64,000 nucleotides of DNA from Microtetraspora sp. NBRC 16547 (lineage in GTDB: Bacteria > Actinomycetota > Actinomycetes > Streptosporangiales > Streptosporangiaceae). The position numbers were made by a program, and so were the translations under genes. The stretch spans positions 111,191 to 175,190 of the forward strand of contig NZ_BSSE01000017.1 of NCBI RefSeq assembly GCF_030268965.1, written 5' to 3'. This document shows, one piece after another, positions 1 to 8,835 of this stretch. Under the pieces are notes generated by a model. It did not search any database and was not told the origin of the DNA. It saw only the letters and a program-made list of their open reading frames with translations. Within the stretch, counting starts at the first letter, position 1, and every line of letters begins with the position of its first letter.

Positions 1-125
1 ACCTGGCCCGCCACTACTACCAGGCGAACAAGCTGTGGTCGGGCTCCTACTTCGCCGGGAGCGTGGATGGTGCGCCGATCAGCGTCCTGCGCCAGTACAT
101 CGAGCAGCAGAACCGCCCTGTCTGA
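1..125 (+). CDS. tnpA: IS200/IS605-family transposase TnpA, C-terminal fragment (gene runs off the left edge)
   Basis: The window opens inside a reading frame that ends at the TGA at 123-125. The 40 visible residues include LWSGSYFAGS, GAPISVLRQY and IEQQNRP. This is the characteristic C-terminus of Y1-type single-strand transposases of the IS200/IS605 family, which cut and join hairpin-flanked IS ends through a tyrosine. The catalytic Tyr and HUH motif would lie upstream of the window and cannot be seen. A hairpin like the one beside the tnpB gene at the right edge follows at 201-225. The family call is firm; whether the whole gene is intact is unknown. Confidence 0.85.
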   Translation, partial: LARHYYQANKLWSGSYFAGSVDGAPISVLRQYIEQQNRPV

Positions 126-200
126 GCCACCCAGACACCGATCCGCCTTGACGGCGAATCGGCTTTTCCTGCCCCTCTACGTGGGAGAGTCCGCTTCACC

Positions 201-225
201 CCCGGCCTGAAGCTGAAGGCCGGAG
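201..225. repeat. Subterminal hairpin of an IS200/IS605-type element
   Basis: A stem CCGGCCT / AGGCCGG (202-208 and 217-223) with an 8-nt loop sits about 75 bp after the tnpA stop. It shares CCCGGCCTGAAG and CCGGAG with the hairpin at 63833-63851 near tnpB, but carries an extra CTGAAG unit. IS200/IS605 transposases recognise such subterminal hairpins. The exact IS boundary cannot be fixed from one edge. The rest of 126-453 shows no convincing gene; a possible TnpB relic at about 245-330 on the minus strand is discussed under findings. Confidence 0.6.
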
Positions 226-400
226 CACTACGGACGATCCCGGTAGCTGAAGGCCATCAATGGGGTGGCTGCGGTGATGGTCGGTGGCGGCGGCGATGTT
301 GGTGTCCCCGTCATCAGAGGATGTTGCCGCCATACTCTCCTCGCCGGGACTTGGCCTTTGCCGCGCACTGCCCAGCGCAGGTGAAGTCGGGGGTTCAGTA

Positions 401-428
401 CCCCGGCCCCTCTACGGAGGGGCCGGGG
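401..428 (-). terminator. Strong GC-rich hairpin terminator after the DUF6247-like gene
   Basis: A perfect 12-bp stem CCCCGGCCCCTC / GAGGGGCCGGGG encloses the tetraloop TACG. It lies 25 bp beyond the stop of the minus-strand gene at 454-753. There is no clear U-tract, which is usual for actinobacterial terminators. Confidence 0.75.
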
Positions 429-453
429 CGCTCCGACAGGTCAGGTCTCCACG

Positions 454-753
454 TCACGACGCACGCCGAGCGCGCTCGGCGGCCAGGGCCTCCTCCAGCG
501 GCACGTACCGACCCGTGCCAGCCTTGGCGTCCCTGACGGCCTCGTAGTAGCCGGGCTGGTTGGCGGCCACGACGACAAGGCTCCACCGGTGCAGCAGCAG
601 CCGCAGAGCGGCGTACTGGGCGACATCGTCTCGGGCGGCCTCAACGGCGGCCCGGTACTGGCGGAGAAACTCGTCGCGCTCCCGTTCCGGCAGTCCCCAC
701 AGAATCGTCTGTGGGTCCTGGGGATCATCCTCGTGGACGGGTTGGGCGCTCAT
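454..753 (-). CDS. DUF6247-like small protein
   Basis: A 99-residue soluble protein starting MSAQPVHEDDPQD, with ERERDEFLRQYRAAVEAA, the tract LHRWSLVVVAANQPGYYEAV and a charged C-terminus. The pattern (acidic start, LPERE-FL-QYR helix, WSL-V-A-N-PGYY) matches small actinobacterial proteins I recall as DUF6247, often found near mobile DNA and toxin-like genes; function unknown. The ATG at 753 is chosen because the protein pattern begins there; an upstream ATG at 870 would add an unrelated-looking stretch. The start codon lies inside a CATATG repeat pair (751-767). A hairpin terminator follows at 401-428. No partner toxin is visible beside it. Confidence 0.6.
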   Translation of the reverse strand: MSAQPVHEDDPQDPQTILWGLPERERDEFLRQYRAAVEAARDDVAQYAALRLLLHRWSLVVVAANQPGYYEAVRDAKAGTGRYVPLEEALAAERARRAS

Positions 754-767
754 ATGGGCAGCATATG
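751..767. promoter_or_regulatory. CATATG-N5-CATATG repeat over the start codon
   Basis: Two copies of the palindromic hexamer CATATG (751-756 and 762-767) are separated by GGCAG. The first contains the start codon of the DUF6247-like gene. Both repeats being self-complementary gives a dyad that could bind a small repressor, perhaps the gene's own product. No binding data can be inferred. Confidence 0.4.
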
Positions 768-887
768 CGTGACCGCTCGGTGCCGCCCGTTCCTCCAGCG
801 CGATGAGTATAGGAACCTCCCCCACCGATGTTCCTGCTGCATGCTCTCGCCACTGGTCCCAGCATTCCAAGGCGCATACGCCCGACC

Positions 888-1946
888 CTAAGGGGATGGG
901 AAGGCAGGCCGCCGGGCGGGAAAGGCCGAAGACGCGCGGATCTGGAAGTCGGCGGACAGGAGGCGGCCCTGGTCGCCCTCGCGGCCCTCGATGCTGTCGA
1001 CGAGGAGTGACACGGCCGCCTCAGCGGTCTCGCCGGGTAGATAGCTGAGCGTGCTGGTCGGCGGATCCGTGTACGGGGCCGTCGGGTCCTCTGTGGTGCA
1101 GACGAGCAGCAGGTCGTCAGGGACGGACCGGCCGAGTTTGCGGATCGCGTCCAGCAGGAGCGCCGGGTTGATCTCGACCAGGGTGAAGAGCGCGTCGGGC
1201 GGGTCGGCGGCGTTGAGCAGCCCCTCGACGGCGTTGAGCACGTGCTGGAGCCCGGGACCGGGAATGTAGGCGACGCGGGGTCCTCGGCCGCGCTCGGCAC
1301 ACCAGTCCTGGTAGGCGCCGACCGACTGCTGGTAGAAGCAGGCCGTGGTCGCGGCCGTGACGATCGCGATCCGTTCGGCGCCGGCTGCCTCCAGGTGGTC
1401 GAGGGCCTGGCGCACGGCACCGTCGTAGTCGAAGTCCACCCATCGGCTGGGCTCCCGTGCCTCGATGGCGACCTCGGTCAGAGCCCGGCGGTCGGAGACC
1501 ACCGGGACACCCGCCGCGAGGAAGTCTCCGACCATCGGATCGCCCTCGACCGGGTCGATGACGAACACGCCGTCGAGCGGCATGTCCAGCCAGCAGTCGT
1601 CCGGACCGGAGGTGGGCAGCAGGACGATGCCGTATCCGTGGGCCAAGGCCGCCTGGGTGATCGCGGTGACAAGCGTCCCGAAGTAGGCCAGTTCGGCATA
1701 GACCCACGGCGTCTCGACGTACTCCCGTGCCGCCACGCCGAGCAGCATGGTGTGCCCACGGCGCAGCAGCCGCGCCGTGGCGTTCGGACGGTAGCCGAGA
1801 CTCCGCGCCACCTTCTGCACGTGCTCGCGGGTTGCCGCGGGAAGGCGCCCGGCTCCGTTCAGCGCATCCGACACGGTCGTCTTGGACACCCCTGCGGCGC
1901 GAGCCACGTCCACGAGACGGACCCGGATGCGATCCGACTTGCTCAT
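888..1946 (-). CDS. LacI/GalR-family transcriptional regulator
   Basis: A 352-residue protein with an N-terminal LacI helix-turn-helix at about residues 10-32 (VDVARAAGVSKTTVSDALN) and hinge-helix region around YRPNATARLLRRG. A periplasmic-binding-protein-like effector domain follows, including the hallmark inner strand segment DGVFVIDP. Length is normal for the family. It is divergent from the ABC importer-amidase-amidohydrolase operon starting at 2106, with a 159-bp shared intergenic region holding two matching dyad half-sites. The likely role is ligand-responsive repression of that operon and itself. The effector is unknown; a linear amide or peptide-like compound is inferred from the operon. 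Family call is firm. Confidence 0.93.
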   Translation of the reverse strand: MSKSDRIRVRLVDVARAAGVSKTTVSDALNGAGRLPAATREHVQKVARSLGYRPNATARLLRRGHTMLLGVAAREYVETPWVYAELAYFGTLVTAITQAALAHGYGIVLLPTSGPDDCWLDMPLDGVFVIDPVEGDPMVGDFLAAGVPVVSDRRALTEVAIEAREPSRWVDFDYDGAVRQALDHLEAAGAERIAIVTAATTACFYQQSVGAYQDWCAERGRGPRVAYIPGPGLQHVLNAVEGLLNAADPPDALFTLVEINPALLLDAIRKLGRSVPDDLLLVCTTEDPTAPYTDPPTSTLSYLPGETAEAAVSLLVDSIEGREGDQGRLLSADFQIRASSAFPARRPAFPSP

Positions 1947-1994
1947 GAGCGGGATCCTGTCACCTGGCCGGAGGGTTCGCCACCCCTCCTAGCG

Positions 1995-2038
1995 TTGCAG
2001 AATCGTTCCTTCGACCTCTTGTGCAGGAACGTTCCTTC
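1995..2038. promoter_or_regulatory. Tandem LacI-type operator candidates
   Basis: Two related sites lie between the divergent regulator and importer operon. The first is TTGCAGAATCGTTCCTTC (1995-2012). The second contains TGCAGGAACGTTCCTTC (2022-2038), with the 12-bp perfect palindrome AGGAACGTTCCT at 2025-2036. The copies are offset by 26 bp. LacI-family operators are typically short palindromes with a central CG, as seen here. Both sites precede the start of the binding-protein gene by 68-111 bp, consistent with repression of a promoter in this interval. Confidence 0.7.
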
Positions 2039-2105
2039 ACCAATACTCGCTGCAACCTCAGCCGCATACCGGATCGTTGCGGCCTGTTCAGAAAGAGGTG
2101 ATCTG

Positions 2106-3725
2106 ATGCGCACCTCCCGTTTGGTCGCGGCGACCGCTCTGCTCGCCCTCGCGGTCAGCGCCTGCGGCGGCGCTACGAGCGCCGACAAGAATGGCGGCTC
2201 CGCCGCTTTCGAGATCACTGAGGACACGCCGCCTGCCAAGGGCCCGGTGGACTCGGTGACCTGGTCGCTCTACGCCGAACCGCAGTCCCTGGACTACGCG
2301 TACGCCTTCGACTACCACCCCAACACCGTGCTCGCCAACGTATGCGAGCAGCTCATGCGGATCACTCCCGACCTCAAGGTGGAGCCCGGCCTGGCCAGTG
2401 CGGCGGCCAACCCCGACCCCAAGCGCTGGGTCTACACGATCCGCGACGGCGTGAAGTTCCACGACGGCTCCACGCTCACCGCCGACGACGTCGTCGCCAG
2501 CCTGCGCCGCCACATCGATCCCAAGGTCGGCTCGTACTGGATCTCGGCCTACATGAACGTCAAGTCGGTCGAGAAGACCGGGCCGATGGAGGTCACGGTC
2601 CATCTGAAGAAGCCCGACCAGCTCTTCAACGAGGAGATGGGCACTTCCGCCGGGACCGTCGAGAGCGCCGCCTGGCTGGCCAAGGAGGGCTACGGCACCC
2701 CGGACGTCGGTGTCAACTGCACCGGACCGTTCGCGCTCGAGTCGTGGCAGAAGGGCCAGGCGCTCAACTTCAAGAAGTTCGACGGCTACTGGGACTCATC
2801 GCTCGCACCCAAGGTGAACACGCTCAAGATGGTGTTCATCCCGGACCCCGCCGCCCGCGTCAACGCGCTGCTCTCCGGCGAGGTCGACGGCGGCTACCTG
2901 CTGCCGCCCCCCGGGTTCCCCAAGCTGCGCACCGCCGGCACCGGCACGCTCTACTTCGGCCCCAACACGACGGCCGTGAACCTGATCCCCACCGACCTCA
3001 AGGGCACACTGGGTGACCTCAAGGTCCGCAGGGCGCTGTCCATGGCGCTCGACCGCGAGGGCATCATCAAGGCCGCCGCGGGCGGGGTTGCCACGCCGGC
3101 GAAGGCGCCCGCCGCCATCGGCGCCTGGGGAATCGCCCCGGAGGCGGCCAAGGACTACTACGCCAAGCTTCCGGCCCTCACCAGGGACGTCGCCGGGGCG
3201 AAGAAGCTGATCGAGGAGGCCGGCGCCACCGGCAAGAAGGTCGTGATAGCGACCAGCACGCTCTCCCCGGAGATCGGCGTCATCGCCAACGCGGTGCAGT
3301 CGGCGGGGCAGGCCATCGGCCTGAAGGTCGAGCTGAAGGCGGTGGCCCCGGAGGCCTACACGGCGCTGTTCTCCGACGAGAAGGCCCGCGAGGGGATCGA
3401 CCTGGTCATGACGATCTGGTACAACTCCACCCCCGACCCGCTGGAGTTCTACGGGATCCTGGAGACGGGCAACTTCGCGAACTACGGCGGCTATTCCAAC
3501 CCGGAGTACGACGCCCTGGTCGACGAGGCCAACGCCCAGGCCGACCCGGCCGCGCGCGCCGAGGTGATCGCCAAGCTGCAGGAGATCGCCGTCCGTGACG
3601 TGATCTGGATCCCGCTGTACGAGGTGCCGCACAGCATGTTCCTCAACAAGCGGCTCACCGGCGCGCCGACCAGCATCGCCCAGCTGATGTTCCCGTGGGC
3701 CGCTCGTCTGGGTTCGGCCGGTTGA
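2106..3725 (+). CDS. ABC importer substrate-binding lipoprotein, SBP_bac_5 (peptide/opine/nickel) family
   Basis: 539 residues. The N-terminus MRTSRLVAATALLALAVSAC is a lipoprotein signal peptide with the lipobox ahead of Cys20, so the mature protein is anchored outside the membrane. Conserved family-5 features are visible: EPQSLDYAYAFDYHPNTV near the start, then VYTIRDGVKFHDGSTLTADD, and a C-terminal region with DLVMTIWYNSTPDP. It delivers its ligand to the permeases encoded just downstream. The ATG at 2106 is chosen because it gives the signal peptide and follows an AGAGGTG ribosome site. First gene of the LacI-associated operon. The substrate cannot be read from sequence; neighbours suggest small peptides or amides. 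Confidence 0.9.
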   Translation: MRTSRLVAATALLALAVSACGGATSADKNGGSAAFEITEDTPPAKGPVDSVTWSLYAEPQSLDYAYAFDYHPNTVLANVCEQLMRITPDLKVEPGLASAAANPDPKRWVYTIRDGVKFHDGSTLTADDVVASLRRHIDPKVGSYWISAYMNVKSVEKTGPMEVTVHLKKPDQLFNEEMGTSAGTVESAAWLAKEGYGTPDVGVNCTGPFALESWQKGQALNFKKFDGYWDSSLAPKVNTLKMVFIPDPAARVNALLSGEVDGGYLLPPPGFPKLRTAGTGTLYFGPNTTAVNLIPTDLKGTLGDLKVRRALSMALDREGIIKAAAGGVATPAKAPAAIGAWGIAPEAAKDYYAKLPALTRDVAGAKKLIEEAGATGKKVVIATSTLSPEIGVIANAVQSAGQAIGLKVELKAVAPEAYTALFSDEKAREGIDLVMTIWYNSTPDPLEFYGILETGNFANYGGYSNPEYDALVDEANAQADPAARAEVIAKLQEIAVRDVIWIPLYEVPHSMFLNKRLTGAPTSIAQLMFPWAARLGSAG

Positions 3726-3733
3726 GTTCGACC

Positions 3734-4684
3734 ATGGCAGGTTTCCTCCTCCGCCGGATCGCCGGGATCGTCGCGACGCTGTTCATCACGTCGTTCCTCG
3801 TCTTCGGTTCGGTTCACCTCGCCCCCGGTGACCCGGCGTCCTTCCTCCTGGGAGGGCGCTCGGCGTCACCGGCGGCCGTCGCGGCCATCAAAGAGCAGTA
3901 CCACCTGAACGACCCGTTCCTGGTCCAGTACACGAAGTGGATCGGCGGCGTCGTCACCGGCGACTTCGGCAAGTCCGTGCAGTTCCGGCAGGACGTGGCC
4001 GGTCTGATCCTCGCCCGGCTGCCGACGACGCTATGGCTCATCGGCTACGCCGCGCTGCTCATCCTGGTCGGGGGGCTGGCGTTCGGGGCGCTGGCCGCGC
4101 TGCGGCGGGGCGTCGTCGACCGCGCGGTCCTCATCGGCACGGGCGTCGCCACGGCCACCCCCTCGTTCGTCGCCGCGATCGGGCTGATTTCGCTGTTCTC
4201 CGTCCAGCTGGGCTGGTTCCCCGCCTTCGGCAACGGCAGCGGCTTCGGCGACCGGATCAGCCATCTGACGCTCCCGGCGGCGGCGCTGGCCCTGACCTTC
4301 GTCGGCCTGCTGGCCCGGGTGACCCGGACGTCGATGCTGGAGGAGCTGGGACGCGAGCACGTCGAGGTGGCCCGCTCACGCGGGGTGCCCGGCTCGGAAG
4401 TGGTACGGCGGCACGTGCTCCGCAACGCCCTCGGCCCGATCACCACCGTGACCGGGACCATCGTGGCCGGCCTGCTGGTCGCCACCTCGATCGTGGAGAC
4501 CGCCTTCGGTCTCTCCGGGGTCGGCCAGTTGCTCGTCAGCTCCGTCACCGTCAAGGACTTCCCGGTCGTGCAGGCCGTCAGCCTGCTGGTGGTGCTGGCC
4601 TTCGTCACCGCCAACCTCGTCGTCGACCTGGTCCATCCGCTCATCGACCCCCGCCTGTCCCACGCGAAGGGAGGCACAAGATGA
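3734..4684 (+). CDS. ABC importer inner-membrane permease, DppB/OppB type
   Basis: 316 residues starting MAGFLLRRIAGIVATLFITS, an N-terminal membrane helix typical of DppB-like subunits, followed by an extracytoplasmic loop (LAPGDPAS, then the aligned YHLNDPFLVQY). A BPD_transp_1 permease domain with about six membrane helices follows. The EAA-like coupling segment is around VARSRGVPGSEVVRRHVLRN, which contacts the ATPases. The ATG at 3734 lies 8 bp after the binding-protein stop; an in-frame start further upstream would overlap that gene. The stop overlaps the next gene as ATGA, indicating translational coupling. Confidence 0.9.
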   Translation: MAGFLLRRIAGIVATLFITSFLVFGSVHLAPGDPASFLLGGRSASPAAVAAIKEQYHLNDPFLVQYTKWIGGVVTGDFGKSVQFRQDVAGLILARLPTTLWLIGYAALLILVGGLAFGALAALRRGVVDRAVLIGTGVATATPSFVAAIGLISLFSVQLGWFPAFGNGSGFGDRISHLTLPAAALALTFVGLLARVTRTSMLEELGREHVEVARSRGVPGSEVVRRHVLRNALGPITTVTGTIVAGLLVATSIVETAFGLSGVGQLLVSSVTVKDFPVVQAVSLLVVLAFVTANLVVDLVHPLIDPRLSHAKGGTR

Positions 4685-5544
4685 CCGCCGTGCCCGTCCA
4701 CCGGCGCAGGATCCTCGCGCCGCTGGCCCGCATCGCGGGCGGCGACAAGCTCGTCACGGCCGCCCTCGCCGTGCTGGCCTTGCTGATCGTCGCGGCGGTC
4801 CTGGCCCCGCTGATCGCCCCGCACGACCCCGACGCTGTGGACCTGTCCGCGACCTTGAGCGGCTCCACCCCCGAGCACCTGCTGGGCGCGGATCAGTCCG
4901 GCCGCGACGTCCTGTCCCGGCTGATCTTCGGCGCCCGGACGGGACTGCTCGGCCCGCTGGTGATCGTGATCGTCTCGACGCTGCTCGGCATGCTGATCGG
5001 GGTGACCGCGGCCTGGCGCGGCGGAGTCGTCGACTCCGTGCTGTCGCGCGTCATGGAGCTCATCTTCTCCTTCCCCGCCCTGCTGCTGGCCATCATCCTG
5101 GTGGCGGTCTTCGGTGTCGGGCTGACCGCGCCGGTGATCGCGATGAGCGTCGCCTACGCCCCGTACGTCGGCCGGTTGGCACGCAGCGTGGCCATGCAGG
5201 AGAAGGCCCGCCCCTACATCCAGGCGTACCGGGTGCAGGGCTGGTCCGGCTGGGTGATCTGCGTGAAGCACCTGCTCCCCAACATCGCTCCGCTGATCCT
5301 CGCCCAGTCCGCGATCAACTTCGGATACGCGCTCATGGATCTCGCGGCGCTGTCCTTCCTCGGCTTCGGTGTCCAGCCGCCGACCGCCGACTGGGGCGCG
5401 ATGATCAACGAGGGCGCCCCGGCCCTGCTCCAGGGCGCGATGCTCCCGGCCCTCGCCCCCGGCGTCGCCATCGTGATCACGGTGGTCGCGTTCAGCATCG
5501 TCGGCGAGTCCATCGCCGACCGCGTCGCCAGGCGGGAGCAGTGA
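4681..5544 (+). CDS. ABC importer inner-membrane permease, DppC/OppC type
   Basis: 287 residues with the N-terminal cytoplasmic tail and first helix (AALAVLALLIVAAVLAPLIA), then the family signature HLLGADQSGRDVLSRLIFGAR. A permease domain of about five further helices carries the coupling loop near YRVQGWSGWVICVKHLLPN. This subunit pairs with the DppB-type permease encoded upstream to form the translocation pore. It starts at the ATG at 4681 overlapping the previous stop, and its own stop overlaps the first ATPase gene as TGATG. Intact, normal length. Confidence 0.9.
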   Translation: MTAVPVHRRRILAPLARIAGGDKLVTAALAVLALLIVAAVLAPLIAPHDPDAVDLSATLSGSTPEHLLGADQSGRDVLSRLIFGARTGLLGPLVIVIVSTLLGMLIGVTAAWRGGVVDSVLSRVMELIFSFPALLLAIILVAVFGVGLTAPVIAMSVAYAPYVGRLARSVAMQEKARPYIQAYRVQGWSGWVICVKHLLPNIAPLILAQSAINFGYALMDLAALSFLGFGVQPPTADWGAMINEGAPALLQGAMLPALAPGVAIVITVVAFSIVGESIADRVARREQ

Positions 5545-6504
5545 TGACCACTCGGCTACTGGAGATCGAGAACCTGACCGTGCGGCTCGCGGCCGGCAAG
5601 GCCGCGCGCCCCATCCTCGACGGGGTGTCGCTGCACGTCGAGCGCGGCGAGGCCGTCGGACTGGTCGGCGAGTCCGGATCCGGCAAGTCCGTCACGTGCC
5701 GAGCGGCGCTGGGGCTGCTTCCGGAAGGGGCAGCCGCCACCGGAGCCCTGCGGCTGGACGGAGACGACGTCCTGACGATGTCCCCGGCCCGGCTCCGCGA
5801 CCTGCGCCGCCGCGACGTCTCCATGATCTTCCAGGACCCTCGGGCCTCCATCAACCCGATGCGCAGGATCGGCGACTTCGTCACCGAAGGGATGCGCGCC
5901 GGCGGCATGCAGCAGAAGGACGCTCTCAAACGGGCCGAGGAGCTGCTGGAATCCGTCGGCATCCGTGAGCCGCGCGCGGCTCTGCGCCGGTACCCGCATG
6001 AGTTCTCCGGCGGCATGCTGCAGCGCGTGATGATCGCCGGCGCGCTCGCCGGAGAGCCCCGGCTGCTGCTGGCCGACGAGCCCACCACGGCGCTGGACGT
6101 CACCACGCAGGCCGAGGTCATCTCGATCCTCACCAGGCTGCAGGCCGAGCGCGACATGGGGATGCTCTTCGTCACCCACGACCTGGAGCTGGCCGCGGCG
6201 ATCTGCGACCGCATCTACGTGATGTACGCGGGACGGATCGTGGAGGCGCAGTCCGCCGACGGACTCTTCAACCGGCCCCGCCATCCGTACACCGCGGGAC
6301 TGCTGGCCGCGACCCCGCGGCTGGACTCGGACCAGGCACCGCACGGCGTCCCCGGGCGTCCGGTGTCACTCGCCGAGGCTCCGAGCGGATGCGCCTTCGC
6401 GGCCCGCTGCGCGCACGCCCAGCCGAGCTGCACGGAGCAGGAACCCGTCCAGCGGGAGATCGACGGTGCTCAGGTGGCCTGCCTGCGCGTGGAGGAGCTG
6501 ATCC

Positions 6505-6512
<8 letters not shown>
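5544..6512 (+). CDS. ABC importer ATP-binding protein, DppD/OppD type
   Basis: 322 residues. The nucleotide-binding domain shows Walker A GESGSGKS, a Q-loop in MIFQDPRAS, the ABC signature region HEFSGGMLQRV, Walker B LLLADEPTTALD and the H-loop THD. The C-terminal oligopeptide-transporter extension ends with CAFAARCAHAQPSCTEQEP, whose cysteines match the family's Fe-S/Cys motif. The signature is FSGGM, the usual form for OppD-like subunits. The ATG at 5544 (TGATG overlap, GGGAG upstream) is preferred over the GTG at 5541. It is coupled to its neighbours on both sides and hydrolyses ATP to drive uptake. Confidence 0.9.
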
Positions 6513-7388
<876 letters not shown>

Positions 7389-7392
<4 letters not shown>

Positions 7393-8804
7393 CCGACCTC
7401 GCCTACCTTTCCGCGACCGAGGCCCTGCGGCTGTTCCGGTCGCGAGACCTGTCTCCCGTCGAGCTGATGAACGCCGTCATCGAGCGGGCCGAGGCCGTCG
7501 AGCCTCAGGTCAACGCGATCAGCGAGCGCATGTTCGACGAGGCGCTCCTCCAGGCGAAACAGGCCGAGGAGGCCTACCGCGATGGCACCGCGCGGACGCT
7601 TGAGGGCATTCCGGTCGCCACGAAGGACGAGCAGCCGATCGCCGGGCGGATCGCCTCCGACGGCTCGCTCGCCTACGCCGACCATGTGGCCGAGGTGACC
7701 CACCCGGTCATCGAGCGGGTCGTGGCCGCCGGCGGCATCGTGCACGCCCGCTCCACCACCCCCGAGTTCTGCTGCGCGGGCTTCACGCACTCGAAGCTGT
7801 GGGGGATCACCCGCAACCCGTGGAACCTGGACTACTCGCCCGGCGGCTCCTCGGGCGGCTCGGGCGCGGTGCTCGCCTCCGGCACCGCCACCCTCGCGAC
7901 CGGCTCCGACATCGGCGGCTCGATCCGGCTGCCCGCCGCCAACACCGGCACGGTCGGCTACAAGCCGCCCTACGGCCGGGTGCCCGCGATGCCGCCGTTC
8001 AACCTGGACCACTACTGCCACGACGGGCCGATGGCCCGCACGGTCGCCGACTGCGCGCTGCTGCAGAACGTCATCGCCGGCCCGCACCCCCACGACGTGG
8101 TCTCGCTCCGCCCCACCGTACGGGTCCCCGAGCAGCTCGGCGACGTGACCGGCCTGCGCATCGCGTACGCGCCGAACCTGGGCGACTGGCCGATCGAGCC
8201 GGAGATCGCGGCCAACACCAAGGCCGTGGCCGACGCGCTGCGTGAGGCAGGGGCGATCGTCGAGGAGGTCGAGGTCGGGCTGAGCCGCGCCGACGTCTTC
8301 AAGGCCGCCTTCATCCACTTCGGCGCCATCTTCGGTCCCATGGTCACCCGGGTCGCGGATGAGCACGGCGACAAGCTCAACCCCTACGCCCTCGCGTTCG
8401 CCGAGACGGCCGCGAAGGCGATGAACGAGCCCGGCGCCTTCCTGGCCGGGCTGGAGCTGGAGGCGGCGATCTACGCTCCGATCGGCGAGCTGCTCGACCG
8501 GTACGACGCGTTGATCTGCCCCACCACGGGGGCGCCCGGCCTGCTCGCGGGTGAGGAGTACGTCGACACCAAGTTCTCCGTGAACGGCGTCGAGCTCGAC
8601 CACTACCTCGAGTACGCGATGACGCCGGTGTTCAACATCGCCAGCCGCTGCCCGGTGCTGAACGTCCCGTCCGGGCGCGCGTCCAACGGCATGCCGACCG
8701 GGGTGCAGATCGTCGGCCGCACCTACGACGACGCGACCGTCTTCAACGTCGGCGCCGCCGTCGAGCGGGTCCGCCCGTGGGCCTTCCGCCCCGAGTCGCT
8801 CTGA
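7389..8804 (+). CDS. Amidase-signature family hydrolase
   Basis: 471 residues. The Ser-cisSer-Lys catalytic triad of the amidase-signature family is present: Lys79 in PVATKDEQP, cis-Ser155 within SPGGSSGGSG, and nucleophile Ser178 in GSDIGGSIRLPAA. These enzymes hydrolyse carboxamides to acid plus ammonia or amine; no signal peptide is seen, so it acts in the cytoplasm. The GTG start at 7389 overlaps the upstream ATPase stop, with a GGAG site at 7376. Co-transcription with an importer suggests that its substrate is what the importer brings in. It is not the GatA subunit: no GatB/C genes lie nearby. Confidence 0.88.
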
Positions 8805-8835
8805 TCCCTCTGATCTCATCTCGAGGAGAATTCGC

